In this document: piece after piece, positions 7,892 to 16,877 of the stretch
Layout: each line of letters begins with the position of its first letter
How positions within the stretch are numbered: the first letter of the stretch is position 1
DNA from: Oxalobacteraceae bacterium UBA4003
Lineage (GTDB): Bacteria; Pseudomonadota; Gammaproteobacteria; Burkholderiales; Burkholderiaceae_D
DNA: 64,000 bases
NCBI GenBank assembly: GCA_002384815.1
Contig: DGBN01000029.1
Location: forward strand, 1-64,000
Direction of reading: 5' to 3'
Notes under the pieces: model-generated
Told to the model about the DNA's origin: nothing
What the model saw: the letters and a program-made list of their open reading frames with translations, nothing else
Databases searched by the model: none
Position numbers and translations under genes: made by a program

Positions 7892-9430
7892 ATGACTATC
7901 ATTAAACAAGACGATTTGATCGAATCCGTTGCCGCAGCCTTGCAATACATCAGCTATTACCATCCGCAGGATTACATCCAGCATCTGGCGCGCGCATATG
8001 AAGCAGAACAAAGTCCGGCGGCCAGAGATGCGATTGCGCAGATCCTGACCAATTCGCGCATGTGCGCGGAAGGAAAACGGCCGATCTGCCAGGACACCGG
8101 CATCGTCAACGTCTTTTTGAAAATCGGCATGAACGTCAAGCTGGAAGGTTTCACGGGTTCTATCGCCGATGCGGTTAATCAAGGCGTACGGCTAGCCTAC
8201 AATAATCCTGATAACAAACTGCGTGCATCGATCGTGGCCGATCCGCATTTCGAACGCAAGAATACAAAAGACAACACACCCGCCGTCGTCCACATGGAGC
8301 TGGTACCGGGCAACACGATAGACGTACAAGTTGCAGCCAAAGGCGGCGGCTCGGAAAACAAAACCAAATTCGTCATGCTCAATCCATCCGATTCGCTGGT
8401 CGATTGGGTCATGCAAACCGTGCCGCAAATGGGTGCTGGCTGGTGTCCGCCCGGCATGCTCGGCATCGGCATAGGCGGTACCGCAGAACGTGCGATGCTG
8501 ATGGCAAAGCAAGTGTTGATGGAAGACATCGACATGTACGATCTGAAAAAACGCGGTCCGCAAAACAAGACTGAAGAATTGCGTATCGAGTTGTGCGACA
8601 AGATCAATGCGCTGGGCATAGGCGCACAAGGTCTGGGCGGTTTGACGACTGTGCTCGACGTCAAGATCATGATGCACCCTACGCATGCGGCATCGAAGCC
8701 GGTGGCGATGATTCCGAACTGCGCAGCGACACGTCACGCGCATTTCGTGCTCGACGGTTCCGGCCCGGTTTATCTTGATCCGCCATCCTTGTCCGATTGG
8801 CCGGATGTGAACTGGACGCCAAACACCGAACTGTCGAAACGCGTTGACTTGAATACGCTGACCAAGGAAGAAGTCGCCTCGTGGAAGCCGGGTCAAACCC
8901 TGCTGTTGAACGGCAAGATGCTGACTGGCCGCGATGCTGCGCACAAGCGCATACAAGACATGCTGGCCAAAGGTGAAAAACTGCCTGTCGATTTCACCAA
9001 TCGCATTATTTATTACGTAGGCCCGGTTGATCCGGTACGCGATGAAGTCGTTGGCCCGGCCGGCCCGACCACGGCGACCCGCATGGATAAGTTTACCGAG
9101 ATGATGCTGGCAGAAACCGGCTTGATCTCCATGGTCGGCAAAGCCGAACGCGGTCCGACTGCAATCGAAGCGATCAAGAAACATCAATCGGCTTACCTGA
9201 TGGCGGTAGGCGGCGCAGCGTACCTGGTATCGAAGGCAATCAAGACTGCCAAGGTATTGGGTTTCGCCGATCTGGGGATGGAAGCGATCTACGAATTCGA
9301 CGTCAAAGACATGCCTGTCACCGTGGCCGTCGATTCCACCGGAACCTCGGTACACAATACCGGACCGAAGGAATGGAAAGAAAAGATCGAGAAGATACGC
9401 CTGAACGAAATTCCGGTTTCGGCAAGCTGA
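7892..9430 (+). CDS. Fumarate hydratase, class I (iron-sulfur)
   Basis: A 512-residue iron-sulfur fumarase converting fumarate to malate in the TCA cycle. It joins the N-terminal (alpha) and C-terminal (beta) domains in one chain, as in FumA/FumB. Visible blocks are CQDTGIVNVF with a cluster cysteine, the GGGSENKTKF loop, GWCPPGMLGIGIGGTAE with a second cysteine, and the C-terminal GPTTATRMDKFTEMMLAETG. It is unrelated to oxygen-stable class II fumarase FumC. It lies between the UPF0114 gene and murI with short gaps, so it is a probable operon member. Confidence 0.95.
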   Translation: MTIIKQDDLIESVAAALQYISYYHPQDYIQHLARAYEAEQSPAARDAIAQILTNSRMCAEGKRPICQDTGIVNVFLKIGMNVKLEGFTGSIADAVNQGVRLAYNNPDNKLRASIVADPHFERKNTKDNTPAVVHMELVPGNTIDVQVAAKGGGSENKTKFVMLNPSDSLVDWVMQTVPQMGAGWCPPGMLGIGIGGTAERAMLMAKQVLMEDIDMYDLKKRGPQNKTEELRIELCDKINALGIGAQGLGGLTTVLDVKIMMHPTHAASKPVAMIPNCAATRHAHFVLDGSGPVYLDPPSLSDWPDVNWTPNTELSKRVDLNTLTKEEVASWKPGQTLLLNGKMLTGRDAAHKRIQDMLAKGEKLPVDFTNRIIYYVGPVDPVRDEVVGPAGPTTATRMDKFTEMMLAETGLISMVGKAERGPTAIEAIKKHQSAYLMAVGGAAYLVSKAIKTAKVLGFADLGMEAIYEFDVKDMPVTVAVDSTGTSVHNTGPKEWKEKIEKIRLNEIPVSAS

Positions 9431-9472
9431 TTCGAGCTCTCTATCGATAAAGCATAGACCGGCGCCACGACC

Positions 9473-10339
9473 TTGAGCTTCTCTGCCACTCACTATTCTG
9501 TTGCTGCCGAAGCGCCGATAGGTATTTTTGACTCCGGCGTCGGTGCGCTGTCGGTGCTGCGTCACATTCAGGCGCGCCTGCCATCCGAACATTTATTGTG
9601 CTTTGCCGACTCCGGCTACGCACCGTACGGCGGCAAACCGGACGCAGAAATCATCGAACGTACGCTGGCAATCGCCTCCTTCCTGGTAACGCAGAAGGTC
9701 AAGGCCATCGTCGTCGCCTGCAATACGGCCACGGCTGCAGCCATCGATGCCTTGCGTCGGCAATATCCGGATTTGATCGTGGTCGGCGTAGAACCTGGCC
9801 TGAAACCGGCCGCAGTCTTCAGCAAGAGCGGCAAGGCTGGTGTGCTGGCAACCGCAAGCACACTGGCCAGCCATCGCTTCATCGCCTTGCGCGACCAGAT
9901 TGCCGAGACAAGCGGCGTAACCTTCCTGACACAGGCATGCGCCGGTCTGGTCGATCAGATTGAAAAAGGCGAGCTGTCATCACAGGAAACTGCAGCGATG
10001 CTGGAACGTTACGTGACACCATTACTGCGCGGCGGTGCCGATACGCTGGCACTGGGTTGCACGCACTATCCTTTCGTCCAGCCCCTGATAGAAGCGATTG
10101 CACTGCGCGAAAGCGATGTCCCGGTAACGATCATCGATACCGGCGAAGCCGTCTCGCGCCAGCTTGAACGCATGTTGCAGCAACGCGACCTGCAACGCGT
10201 TGAAAATATGCCGGGTTCGCTGCAGGCATTTACGACCGGCAGCCAAAGCGCACTGGAAAATGCCTTCGCAAAATTGCTGGATTTACATCCCAAAGTCACC
10301 GTGCTGAAGGCTGAAGCCGCAGCCTGCCCCCGCACGTAA
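9473..10339 (+). CDS. murI: Glutamate racemase
   Basis: A 288-residue cytosolic racemase making D-glutamate for peptidoglycan. It has the family blocks GIFDSGVG (catalytic Asp), VVACNTATA with the first catalytic cysteine, and LGCTHYPF with the second. The only start codon available before the conserved N-terminus is TTG at 9473, because an in-frame TAG lies at 9455 and no ATG or GTG precedes GIFDSG. No good ribosome-binding site is seen, so low or coupled translation is possible. It lies 42 bases after the fumarase stop. Confidence 0.93.
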   Translation: MSFSATHYSVAAEAPIGIFDSGVGALSVLRHIQARLPSEHLLCFADSGYAPYGGKPDAEIIERTLAIASFLVTQKVKAIVVACNTATAAAIDALRRQYPDLIVVGVEPGLKPAAVFSKSGKAGVLATASTLASHRFIALRDQIAETSGVTFLTQACAGLVDQIEKGELSSQETAAMLERYVTPLLRGGADTLALGCTHYPFVQPLIEAIALRESDVPVTIIDTGEAVSRQLERMLQQRDLQRVENMPGSLQAFTTGSQSALENAFAKLLDLHPKVTVLKAEAAACPRT

Positions 10340-10369
10340 AGTCATTTTCATCCACCCCCTTTATTTGAT

Positions 10370-10398
10370 TTGCCAGCAGCCTGCGAATTTTGTATAAT
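10370..10398 (+). promoter_or_regulatory. Promoter of tRNA-His
   Basis: TTGCCA (10370-10375), a 17-base spacer and a perfect TATAAT (10393-10398), placed about 48 bases before the mature tRNA-His 5' end. Confidence 0.75.
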
Positions 10399-10445
10399 GC
10401 GCAGCTGTGTTGTAAAACATCGCAACATGCTCGTTGTAAATCAGT

Positions 10446-10522
10446 GGTGGCTGTAGCTCAGTTGGTAGAGTCCAGGATTGTGATTCCTGTTGTCGTGGGT
10501 TCGAGCCCCATCAGCCACCCCA
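10446..10522 (+). tRNA. tRNA-His(GTG)
   Basis: The acceptor stem GTGGCTG with CAGCCAC is preceded by an encoded G-1, the identity element of tRNA-His. The anticodon loop has GTG, and CCA is encoded at 10520-10522. It stands alone between murI and the persulfide dioxygenase gene. Confidence 0.96.
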
Positions 10523-10733
10523 CTGTATTCCCTCAAATCAGCACCGTAATTCCTCGCTGAAGCAGCCCATTTAAAAACTCACCAGAATTTCCATGATTTC
10601 ATAACGAGATTGTCGATTTTTCGCGTCTGTCATTTTCCCGTGCTATTAGCCTGGTCTGCATGGGACGATAATATCTATTTACAATGGCTCAAACCGTCCG
10701 TTCCCGTATCTTCCGGAATAGCAAGGAACCGTC

Positions 10734-11483
10734 ATGATCTTCAGACAGTTATATGAACCTCTCTCCAGTACCTACACCTACCTGCTTGGATGCGAAGAAA
10801 CCGGGCTGGCCATTCTGATTGATCCTGTGATCTCGACCATGGAGCGTGATTTGATGGCGATAGAGCAACTTGGACTGACTCTGGCCTGCACTGTCGATAC
10901 CCATATCCATGCAGACCACATCACGGCGGCGCGTGAACTCAAAAAAGCGGTCGGCAGCAAAATCGCCATGCCGGCATATGATCGGCTTCCCTGCACCGAT
11001 ATCGGCATTGAAGAAGGAGCGCTGCTGCAAATCGGCAGCATCGCCCTGCAACCATTACATACTCCAGGACACACGGACGGGCATTTTTCCTACCTGTTCG
11101 GCGACAGGATTTTTACTGGCGACGCCTTGCTGATTGAAGCTTGCGGCCGCACCGATTTTCAGAACGGCGATGCCGATGCCTTGTACAAGAGTGTGCAAGA
11201 AAAACTGTTTACCTTGCCGGACGACGTACTGGTGTATCCGGCACATGATTACAAGGGTCGCCGGGTCTCTTCCATTGCACAGGAGAAGGAACGTAATCCA
11301 CGTCTGGGCGGCGGTAAAACACTGGAAGAATTCAGGGAGATCATGGCAAATCTCAAGCTGCCCTACCCCACCTTCATCGATTATGCCGTGCCGGGGAATC
11401 AGCAATGCGGCGTCTGCCCTGCCGATCTGCCGGACCAACTGGCGACTTACTGCCAACAGATGACAAGCAGTCCGCAAGGTTGA
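10734..11483 (+). CDS. ETHE1-type persulfide dioxygenase
   Basis: A 249-residue metallo-beta-lactamase-fold enzyme of the ETHE1 group, which oxidises glutathione persulfide to sulfite and glutathione in hydrogen sulfide detoxification. It shows the THIHADH motif (H57, H59, D61, H62), HTPGHTDG (H113), a GD metal ligand (D130), CGRTDFQ and YPAHDY. The ETHE1 subgroup uses a mononuclear iron and a reduced ligand set; CGRTDFQ is its hallmark. AAGGAA lies a few bases before ATG 10734. No rhodanese or sulfide:quinone reductase gene is adjacent. Glyoxalase II is the alternative but fits less well. Confidence 0.87.
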   Translation: MIFRQLYEPLSSTYTYLLGCEETGLAILIDPVISTMERDLMAIEQLGLTLACTVDTHIHADHITAARELKKAVGSKIAMPAYDRLPCTDIGIEEGALLQIGSIALQPLHTPGHTDGHFSYLFGDRIFTGDALLIEACGRTDFQNGDADALYKSVQEKLFTLPDDVLVYPAHDYKGRRVSSIAQEKERNPRLGGGKTLEEFREIMANLKLPYPTFIDYAVPGNQQCGVCPADLPDQLATYCQQMTSSPQG

Positions 11484-11723
11484 TCGCCTGCATTCCTCTG
11501 CTTGCATGCTGTACTCAGCAATAAAGCCGTCGCAAGCGTCGATTTTATTAGCTTGCAACACTGCACGATATCGATGTCCGGACAAGGCAGCTTCAGCAGC
11601 TTCATTTTGTTTGCGGATTTTTTCTTTTTTGACTTCATCTAGCCAGGAGCGCGAGAGGCACAAGTCACCGTCACAGACATTGCGGCTATCATAGGCAAAG
11701 TCTTCACTTACTCGTCTACACAC

Positions 11724-12053
11724 ATGACTCACACCCTGCTCGATACCAAGGCACTGGAAGACGTGCTGGAAAAATTTGCCAACGCACGCGACTGGCAGCA
11801 ATTCCATTCCCCAAAAAACCTGGCGATGGCCTTGACCGGCGAAGTTGGCGAATTGGTGGAAATTTTTCAGTGGCGCACCGAAGAAGAATCATGGCTGGTC
11901 GCACAGACACCGGAAACGGCGCAACACGTACGGCAGGAGCTGGCCGATGTTGCCCTGTATCTGATACGTTTGGCCTCTGTCCTGAAAGTCGACCTGAATG
12001 CAGCGATTCAAGACAAACTGCTCATCAACGCAGAAAAATATCCACCATTGTAG
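11724..12053 (+). CDS. MazG-like nucleotide pyrophosphohydrolase
   Basis: A 109-residue all-alpha NTP pyrophosphatase of the MazG/RS21-C6 (DCTPP1-like) type, which cleaves non-canonical or excess dNTPs to the monophosphate. The metal-binding EEXX..EXXD pattern appears as GEVGELVE (about residues 33-40) and QELADVALYLIRL (about 72-84). The length matches single-domain members. It stands 240 bases from the persulfide dioxygenase stop with no clear promoter, and the first tenA-like gene follows 62 bases later. Confidence 0.87.
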   Translation: MTHTLLDTKALEDVLEKFANARDWQQFHSPKNLAMALTGEVGELVEIFQWRTEEESWLVAQTPETAQHVRQELADVALYLIRLASVLKVDLNAAIQDKLLINAEKYPPL

Positions 12054-12115
12054 AATGCCTTCCGCATGAACCCTGACGATGATTCGCCATCATCCATCGC
12101 TTTTTGAAATTTTCC

Positions 12116-12811
12116 ATGACCAATACCTTCAGCACACGAAAAAATACTGCCAGCACATTTACCGAATGGCTGCGCGAACAAAATCAGGCCAACTGGGATG
12201 CCGCCATCCATCACCGCTTCATCGATGAGTTATTTTCCGGTACGGTTGCCGACGATGTCCTGCAACATTATCTGGTGCAGGATTATCAATTCATCGATCG
12301 CTTCGTCGCACTGCTCGGAGCAGCCATCGCCAGTGCCGATCTTTTCACCTCGCGCGTGCGCTTTTCCCGCTTTGCCGCGATGATTACCAGCGATGAAAAT
12401 ACCTACTTCCTGCGCGCTTTCGACGAATTGGGCCTGCCTGAAAAATACCGCACAGCGCCGCCACTGACTGCACCGACCAAGGCTTTTCAAGATTTGATGA
12501 CAGAATCGGCGGAAAGCCGGATATATCCGTTGTGCCTGTCAGTACTGGTCGTCGCCGAATGGCTGTACCTGAGCTGGGCCGATCGCCCAGGCGCCGTCTT
12601 GCCGGAGCGCTTCATCCATGCTGAGTGGATTACGCTGCATAACAATCCGGCCTTCGCCGAATTCATCGGCTGGCTGCGCGCCGAGCTCGATCGTACCGGC
12701 CCACTACTGGATGAACAGGATCAGGCACGTTGCGCCGCCATGTTCGGCCGTACAGTGAAACTGGAACGTGCCTTTTTCGATCACGTATATACACCACTCG
12801 ACTATTCATGA
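12116..12811 (+). CDS. TenA-family protein lacking the catalytic cysteine
   Basis: A 231-residue all-helical TenA/thiaminase II-like protein. The family signature QDYQFIDRF and the C-terminal helix KLERAFFDHVY are present. Where thiaminase II has its active-site cysteine (LLPCFW in the next gene) this protein has alanine (VVAEWLYLSW). It therefore belongs to the TenA_E-like group, in which glutamates replace the cysteine and the substrate is less certain. ATG 12116 is preferred to an in-frame TTG at 12104. It is followed 51 bases later by the cysteine-containing paralogue, so the two form a tandem pair. A role in salvage of thiamine breakdown products is inferred. Confidence 0.8.
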   Translation: MTNTFSTRKNTASTFTEWLREQNQANWDAAIHHRFIDELFSGTVADDVLQHYLVQDYQFIDRFVALLGAAIASADLFTSRVRFSRFAAMITSDENTYFLRAFDELGLPEKYRTAPPLTAPTKAFQDLMTESAESRIYPLCLSVLVVAEWLYLSWADRPGAVLPERFIHAEWITLHNNPAFAEFIGWLRAELDRTGPLLDEQDQARCAAMFGRTVKLERAFFDHVYTPLDYS

Positions 12812-12862
12812 ACTCGGGTCCGCCTGCATGCGGCGACCCGTCACCCTCATTAAAGGAACACA

Positions 12863-13525
12863 ATGTCTTTTACTGCTGAAATCTGGAAAGAAAATTCTGC
12901 CCTGTTTGACACCATACGTACCATGCCTTTCAATCAGGAACTTGCTGCAGGCACCTTGAGTCAGGAACGCTTCCGTCATTACATGATCCAGGATGCGCAT
13001 TACCTGATCGCCTTCGGTCGCTCCCTCGCCGTCGCTGCCGCCAAGGCCGACAACAGCGATGAAGTCGCACAATTTTCACAAGCTGCGCACACCGCCATCA
13101 TTGTCGAACGCAGCCTGCATGCGGATTTCATGGAACAGTTCAAGGTCAGCCCTGCAACCTTTTCTGCCACGCCGCTTTCGCCAACCACGCATCACTACAG
13201 CAACTATCTGATTGCGACGGCATGGAGCGCTTCCTATCCCGTCGCGCTGGCTGCCCTGCTACCCTGCTTCTGGATCTATGCGGAAATCGGTCGCGACATT
13301 CTGGCGCGCGCCGCGAAAAACAATCCTTACGACGCATGGATCGCCACCTATGCCGGTGAAGAATTCCATGCTGCCGTACGCGGCGTCATCGCAACGGTCG
13401 ATCGCGTGGCCAGCGCGGCCAGCGCAGAGACGCGCCGCGATATGCGCGCCGCATACACACATGCAGCAAAACTGGAATGGATGTTCTGGGACTCGGCTTA
13501 TCGCCTGGAAAAGTGGGCAGTCTGA
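12863..13525 (+). CDS. tenA: TenA-family thiaminase II (aminopyrimidine aminohydrolase)
   Basis: A 220-residue protein with all landmarks of cysteine-type TenA: D44 in QDAHYL, C135 in LLPCFWIY (same number as the Bacillus subtilis catalytic cysteine) and the C-terminal KLEWMFWDSAY helix with its glutamate. This group hydrolyses amino-pyrimidine products of thiamine decay for re-use. AAAGGAAC lies seven bases before ATG 12863. It is transcribed with the preceding TenA_E-like paralogue. No other thiamine gene and no obvious TPP riboswitch is nearby. Confidence 0.9.
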   Translation: MSFTAEIWKENSALFDTIRTMPFNQELAAGTLSQERFRHYMIQDAHYLIAFGRSLAVAAAKADNSDEVAQFSQAAHTAIIVERSLHADFMEQFKVSPATFSATPLSPTTHHYSNYLIATAWSASYPVALAALLPCFWIYAEIGRDILARAAKNNPYDAWIATYAGEEFHAAVRGVIATVDRVASAASAETRRDMRAAYTHAAKLEWMFWDSAYRLEKWAV

Positions 13526-13664
13526 TCGACTGGTGCGATATGCCATTTTTTTCAACTGTCACAGAGGGCTGAAATTCGTTATGATCCAATCAGGGTGAAC
13601 GACGGCTGCATGCGAAAAACATCCTTTCATCTCGCAAACATTTCACATCAGACAGGAGCCCAAG

Positions 13665-13871
13665 ATGGACGAAGAAAATTTCAATCTCAGTATGCGAAAA
13701 TTCCTGAAAATGGTCGGCGTCAGTTCCCAGAGTGCCATCGAAAAAGCAGTGGAAAAAGCCATTGCAGAGGGACACATCCAGGGTAACGAATCATTCCCGG
13801 CAAAAGTCACGCTGGATATTGACGGTATCAAACTGCATATCACGTTTGATGGGGAAATACGCCTCCAGTAA
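13665..13871 (+). CDS. DUF6494 family small protein
   Basis: A 68-residue protein of unknown function resembling DUF6494. It starts with a helical segment (FNLSMRKFLKMVGVSSQ) and ends in a small beta-rich region (AKVTLDIDGIKLHITFDGEIRL). AGGAG lies shortly before ATG 13665. It is a single-gene unit closed by a strong terminator. There is no signal peptide or membrane segment. The function cannot be inferred from context. Confidence 0.8.
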   Translation: MDEENFNLSMRKFLKMVGVSSQSAIEKAVEKAIAEGHIQGNESFPAKVTLDIDGIKLHITFDGEIRLQ

Positions 13872-13906
13872 ACAGGTAGCACTTTCAGTCTTTAAAGACT
13901 GGCATT

Positions 13907-13944
13907 AAAAAATCAGACGCGCAGTAATAGGCGTCTGATTTTTT
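13907..13944 (+). terminator. Rho-independent terminator after DUF6494 gene
   Basis: A 14-base-pair stem (AAAAAATCAGACGC with GCGTCTGATTTTTT) and ten-base loop. The A/T tails make it usable on both strands. Confidence 0.9.
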
Positions 13945-14049
13945 CCGCATCAGCGGTGTCATGCAAGGCAAGTGCATCGAACCTTGCCGCTATTGTTTAT
14001 ATATGCTGTGCAAGACTATAAGCCCTGACAGCATCCCACCCAAAGACTG

Positions 14050-14217
14050 CTACCACTTGTATGGCGGAATCGCCATCGTCACCAGAGTATTAAGTTGCGC
14101 TTGTCCGGCCATGTCAGCTCGGCTGACTTCTGCCGATACAGCGATCGGATTCAATATCACAAGCAAGGCGCCCATCGCGGCAATCGTACATACAAATAAA
14201 GTGTAAAGGCGTTTCAT
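14050..14217 (-). CDS. Small exported or membrane peptide
   Basis: A 55-residue product beginning MKRLYTLFV with one hydrophobic stretch (about residues 5-28). A possible signal-peptidase site follows near AVSAE, leaving a mature peptide of about 25 residues. The start is the internal ATG at 14217, not a longer reading with an unlikely N-terminus. It is 53 bases downstream of the 133-aa gene on the same strand. Function is unknown and the call rests on the signal-like sequence only. Confidence 0.45.
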   Translation of the reverse strand: MKRLYTLFVCTIAAMGALLVILNPIAVSAEVSRADMAGQAQLNTLVTMAIPPYKW

Positions 14218-14270
14218 GGCATCGCTTTCAATTGAGGTTTCACCTCGTGCGGATGATCGGGCAGACTCGC

Positions 14271-14672
14271 TTACAGTGACCGGCCAATGGCAATAGGCGA
14301 TTCGAATAATCGAACATTTTTTCTGTCTGCCGCCAATGGCCAGACACTCCTGTCGCGCATTTCCTTCAGCATCGATTCCGCCCATGGATTGTGCTTGGCA
14401 CGCCATCTGGAATTCGCCATACCCAGTTCCGCGATAAATTGGGGCGTAAAAATGCGCGGTTCGTTCAGGCTGTAGGGAGCACCGGTCGCAAGCGTTTTAT
14501 TGCACAGGTATTTCAATGCCTGGCTACGTTTTCGTCGTAAAACTGCCTCAACGGGATCAGGTTTTTTTTCGGCAATCTCATGGCAAGCCTTGATATAGGC
14601 AGGCCACTCGACTGCCACATGGCTCTTGAAAAGAGTGGAAGCATCTTGCAAAGTCGTTTGGAGAATAGACAT
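14271..14672 (-). CDS. Hypothetical protein, 133 aa
   Basis: A soluble 133-residue protein not recognised. AGAGGTGA lies seven bases before ATG 14672, a good ribosome-binding site. The sequence is helical and basic, with RRKRSQALKYL near residues 46-56 and several tryptophans, and has no signal peptide. It may be co-transcribed with the small exported peptide downstream. The start site and composition support a real gene, but no function can be suggested. Confidence 0.6.
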   Translation of the reverse strand: MSILQTTLQDASTLFKSHVAVEWPAYIKACHEIAEKKPDPVEAVLRRKRSQALKYLCNKTLATGAPYSLNEPRIFTPQFIAELGMANSRWRAKHNPWAESMLKEMRDRSVWPLAADRKNVRLFESPIAIGRSL

Positions 14673-14987
14673 AATTCACCTCTGTTTTTTACACTTCGGT
14701 TCGATGGTATTCAGAACACTCCAACTCCGGGCTGCTACCGTCTCATGTCAGTCAAGTACATCAATATGTACCCGTGGCGGCTTGAATAGAATCCTATCCG
14801 CGTTATGAATTGAATAATATAGGACAGTGTCCCAATTTCTTGTAGGAAAAGGTGAAGCCATGGCCATGAATGGCGCATTCATGCCGGGGAATGCCAGCAG
14901 GGTACGGCCAGCCACGTCGCGAGGGTGAAAAATACGTTTTACCGATTTGTTGTACGCTTCGCTACCTGCATTCATTTAATCACCGCC
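14673..14987. other. Non-coding gap of about 315 bases
   Basis: Divergent region between the 133-aa gene and the MFS transporter. I see no RNA gene, strong promoter or terminator. A short minus-strand frame (14748-14975) has no ribosome-binding site and an unlikely composition. The transporter might start at GTG 14925 within this gap. Confidence 0.4.
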
Positions 14988-16196
14988 ATGTCCGCCGACC
15001 AAGCAGCCGCGCAATCCACCTCTCCCATTCCATCGCTTGCCATTCCTGCCCTGTCGCTTGCGGCTTTCGCCAGTGCAGTTTCGCTACGCGTAACCGATCC
15101 ATTACTGCCCAGACTGGCGCAGGAGTTCAGTCTTTCGCTGGGGAGCGTTTCCTACGTCATTACCGCCTTCTCGATTGCATACGGCTGCTCGCAACTGTTT
15201 TTCGGGCCCCTGGGCGACCGCTTCGGAAAGTACCTGGTAATTGCCTGGGCCTGCGTGGCATGCACCTTCACTGCGCTCTTGTGCGCACTGGCACCCAATT
15301 ACCCGCTGCTGATCGTCGCACGCCTGCTGGCCGGTGCAACAGCAGCAGCCATCGTGCCGCTATCGATGGCATGGATAGGCGATGTAGTGCCTTATGATCA
15401 GCGTCAGCCAGTGCTCGCCCAATTCCTGATCGGCCAGATCGTGGGTATCTCTGCCGGTGTCCTGTTCGGCGGCCTGGCCGGCGATTATTTCAGTTGGCGC
15501 ATACCGTTTTTCGGTATTTCACTCTGCTTTGTATTAATCGCGCTGACGCTCTTTTCCTTCAACCGGCGTCTGCCTGCCTATGCGTTGAGCACGCACAAGG
15601 CGGAAGGGTCGACACTGCGACGGATGATCAATGAATTCGGTCAGGTGTTATCACGGCCGTGGGCGCGCGTGGTGCTGGTTACCGTGTTCTTGGAAGGCGG
15701 ATTCCTGTATGGCGCATTTGCATTTATCGCCTCGCATCTGCACCGTGTGCACCATCTGTCGCTGACCAATGCAGCGTCGCTGGTGATGCTATTCAGTCTG
15801 GGCGGCCTGCTGTATGCCAGCACCTCGCGCCGGCTGGTACGCAATCTCGGCGAAAAAGGCTTGACGCGCTGGGGCGGCATCATCGTCACGGCGTCCTTTC
15901 TCACGATAGGACTGGCGCCAAGCTGGCAATGGGCCATCCCGGCCTGTTTCGCCGCAGGAATGGGGTTTTACATGCTGCACAACACACTGCAGATGAATGC
16001 CACGCAAATGGCGCCGGAACGACGCGGTGCTGCCGTTTCCTCATTTGCTGCCTGTTTTTTCCTCGGCCAATCGGCAGGCGTGGGAGCTGCCGGACTAGCC
16101 GTCGGGCATTTCGGTACCGGACCGGTCATTGCCGTCGGCGCAATCGGTGTCCTGCTGACCGCACTGACTTTCAGCCGCCTGAAATCGGCAACCTGA
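14988..16196 (+). CDS. Major facilitator superfamily transporter
   Basis: A twelve-helix MFS permease of about 402 residues, most like DHA1-type drug and metabolite exporters. The conserved loop 2-3 motif appears as GPLGDRFGKY. Repeated hydrophobic spans run to the end, with a central cytoplasmic loop near LSTHKAEGSTLRR. ATG 14988 is preferred because the first span starts soon after it; GTG 14925 would add 21 residues, and neither start has a clear ribosome-binding site. The substrate cannot be told from sequence. A universal stress protein gene follows with its own promoter. Confidence 0.85.
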   Translation: MSADQAAAQSTSPIPSLAIPALSLAAFASAVSLRVTDPLLPRLAQEFSLSLGSVSYVITAFSIAYGCSQLFFGPLGDRFGKYLVIAWACVACTFTALLCALAPNYPLLIVARLLAGATAAAIVPLSMAWIGDVVPYDQRQPVLAQFLIGQIVGISAGVLFGGLAGDYFSWRIPFFGISLCFVLIALTLFSFNRRLPAYALSTHKAEGSTLRRMINEFGQVLSRPWARVVLVTVFLEGGFLYGAFAFIASHLHRVHHLSLTNAASLVMLFSLGGLLYASTSRRLVRNLGEKGLTRWGGIIVTASFLTIGLAPSWQWAIPACFAAGMGFYMLHNTLQMNATQMAPERRGAAVSSFAACFFLGQSAGVGAAGLAVGHFGTGPVIAVGAIGVLLTALTFSRLKSAT

Positions 16197-16214
16197 ACCA
16201 GGCTATCGCCGGGC

Positions 16215-16242
16215 TTGCCCGTTCCGCCGTTAGCGTTATACT
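16215..16242 (+). promoter_or_regulatory. Promoter of the universal stress protein gene
   Basis: TTGCCC (16215-16220), 16-base spacer and TATACT (16237-16242), about 32 bases before the start codon. Confidence 0.55.
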
Positions 16243-16273
16243 AAGAACGTGTCATCGCATATCAGGAGGGTCT

Positions 16274-16726
16274 ATGTACCGCAAAATTCTGGTCGCTTAC
16301 AACGGCACGTCTGAAAGCCGCTCCGCCTTGCAGGAATGTATACGTCTGGAACCTGCCCCTTCCACTGCAATCCATCTGCTCGCCGTCGTCAACACGCCGC
16401 CATCGGTGGCCATAGGCGAATATGCGATGGTCTCCCTGCTCGCCATAGAAGAAGAAATCCAGGCCGAGAAGCAAAAAATGGAACACGAATTAGCCCATGG
16501 CCATGCCTATTTGCGCGCAGCCGGCCTCAACGTGCAAACCCATCTCGAAGTCGGCGAGCCGGTGCCAACGATTGCCGAACTGGTCGATCAGTTGGGCATC
16601 GAACTGGTCATTGTTGGGCATTCGCGCCATCAATCGCTGGCCATGCGCTGGTGGCGCGGCGCAACCGATGCCTTGCTGGTGGAGAAAATTCGCTGCAGCC
16701 TGCTGGTGGCTACCGATCCCAAATAA
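16274..16726 (+). CDS. Universal stress protein (UspA family)
   Basis: A 150-residue single-domain UspA protein. The N-terminal strand KILVAYNGTSESRSAL carries the conserved Asp-to-Asn variant at the nucleotide-contact position. The C-terminal ATP-binding region (VIVGHSRHQS...CSLLVATDP) keeps the GH-type turn but is short of the full GX2GX9G(S/T) pattern. AGGAGGG precedes ATG 16274 by six bases. A longer in-frame reading upstream overlaps the transporter and is rejected. Stress-tolerance role by family only. Confidence 0.9.
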   Translation: MYRKILVAYNGTSESRSALQECIRLEPAPSTAIHLLAVVNTPPSVAIGEYAMVSLLAIEEEIQAEKQKMEHELAHGHAYLRAAGLNVQTHLEVGEPVPTIAELVDQLGIELVIVGHSRHQSLAMRWWRGATDALLVEKIRCSLLVATDPK

Positions 16727-16877
16727 ACTTGTCCGCTTTACACACTGTTGAGAAGAAGGCCACACCGCCATCTCCTGCTATTGTCCATGCATCAAGCGAT
16801 ACACAATGTTACGAAATAGCAGTGGCAGCACAGGACTATTTGGCGTGTAATACGAACATTACCAGTGTGAGTTGGCC

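Noticed and set aside
8192..9592. 466-codon minus-strand frame opposite fumarase
   Set aside because: Shadow of a strongly conserved fumarase gene; the product has no recognisable domain.
11055..11807. 250-codon minus-strand frame over the persulfide dioxygenase and the gap after it
   Set aside because: Mostly antisense to a clear gene, and the part in the gap has no start or motif.
11900..12120. TPP riboswitch before the TenA genes
   Set aside because: The region is largely coding (MazG-like gene) and lacks the conserved CUGAGA-type core.
14748..14975. 75-codon minus-strand frame
   Set aside because: No ribosome-binding site, and overlaps the start region of the divergent transporter.
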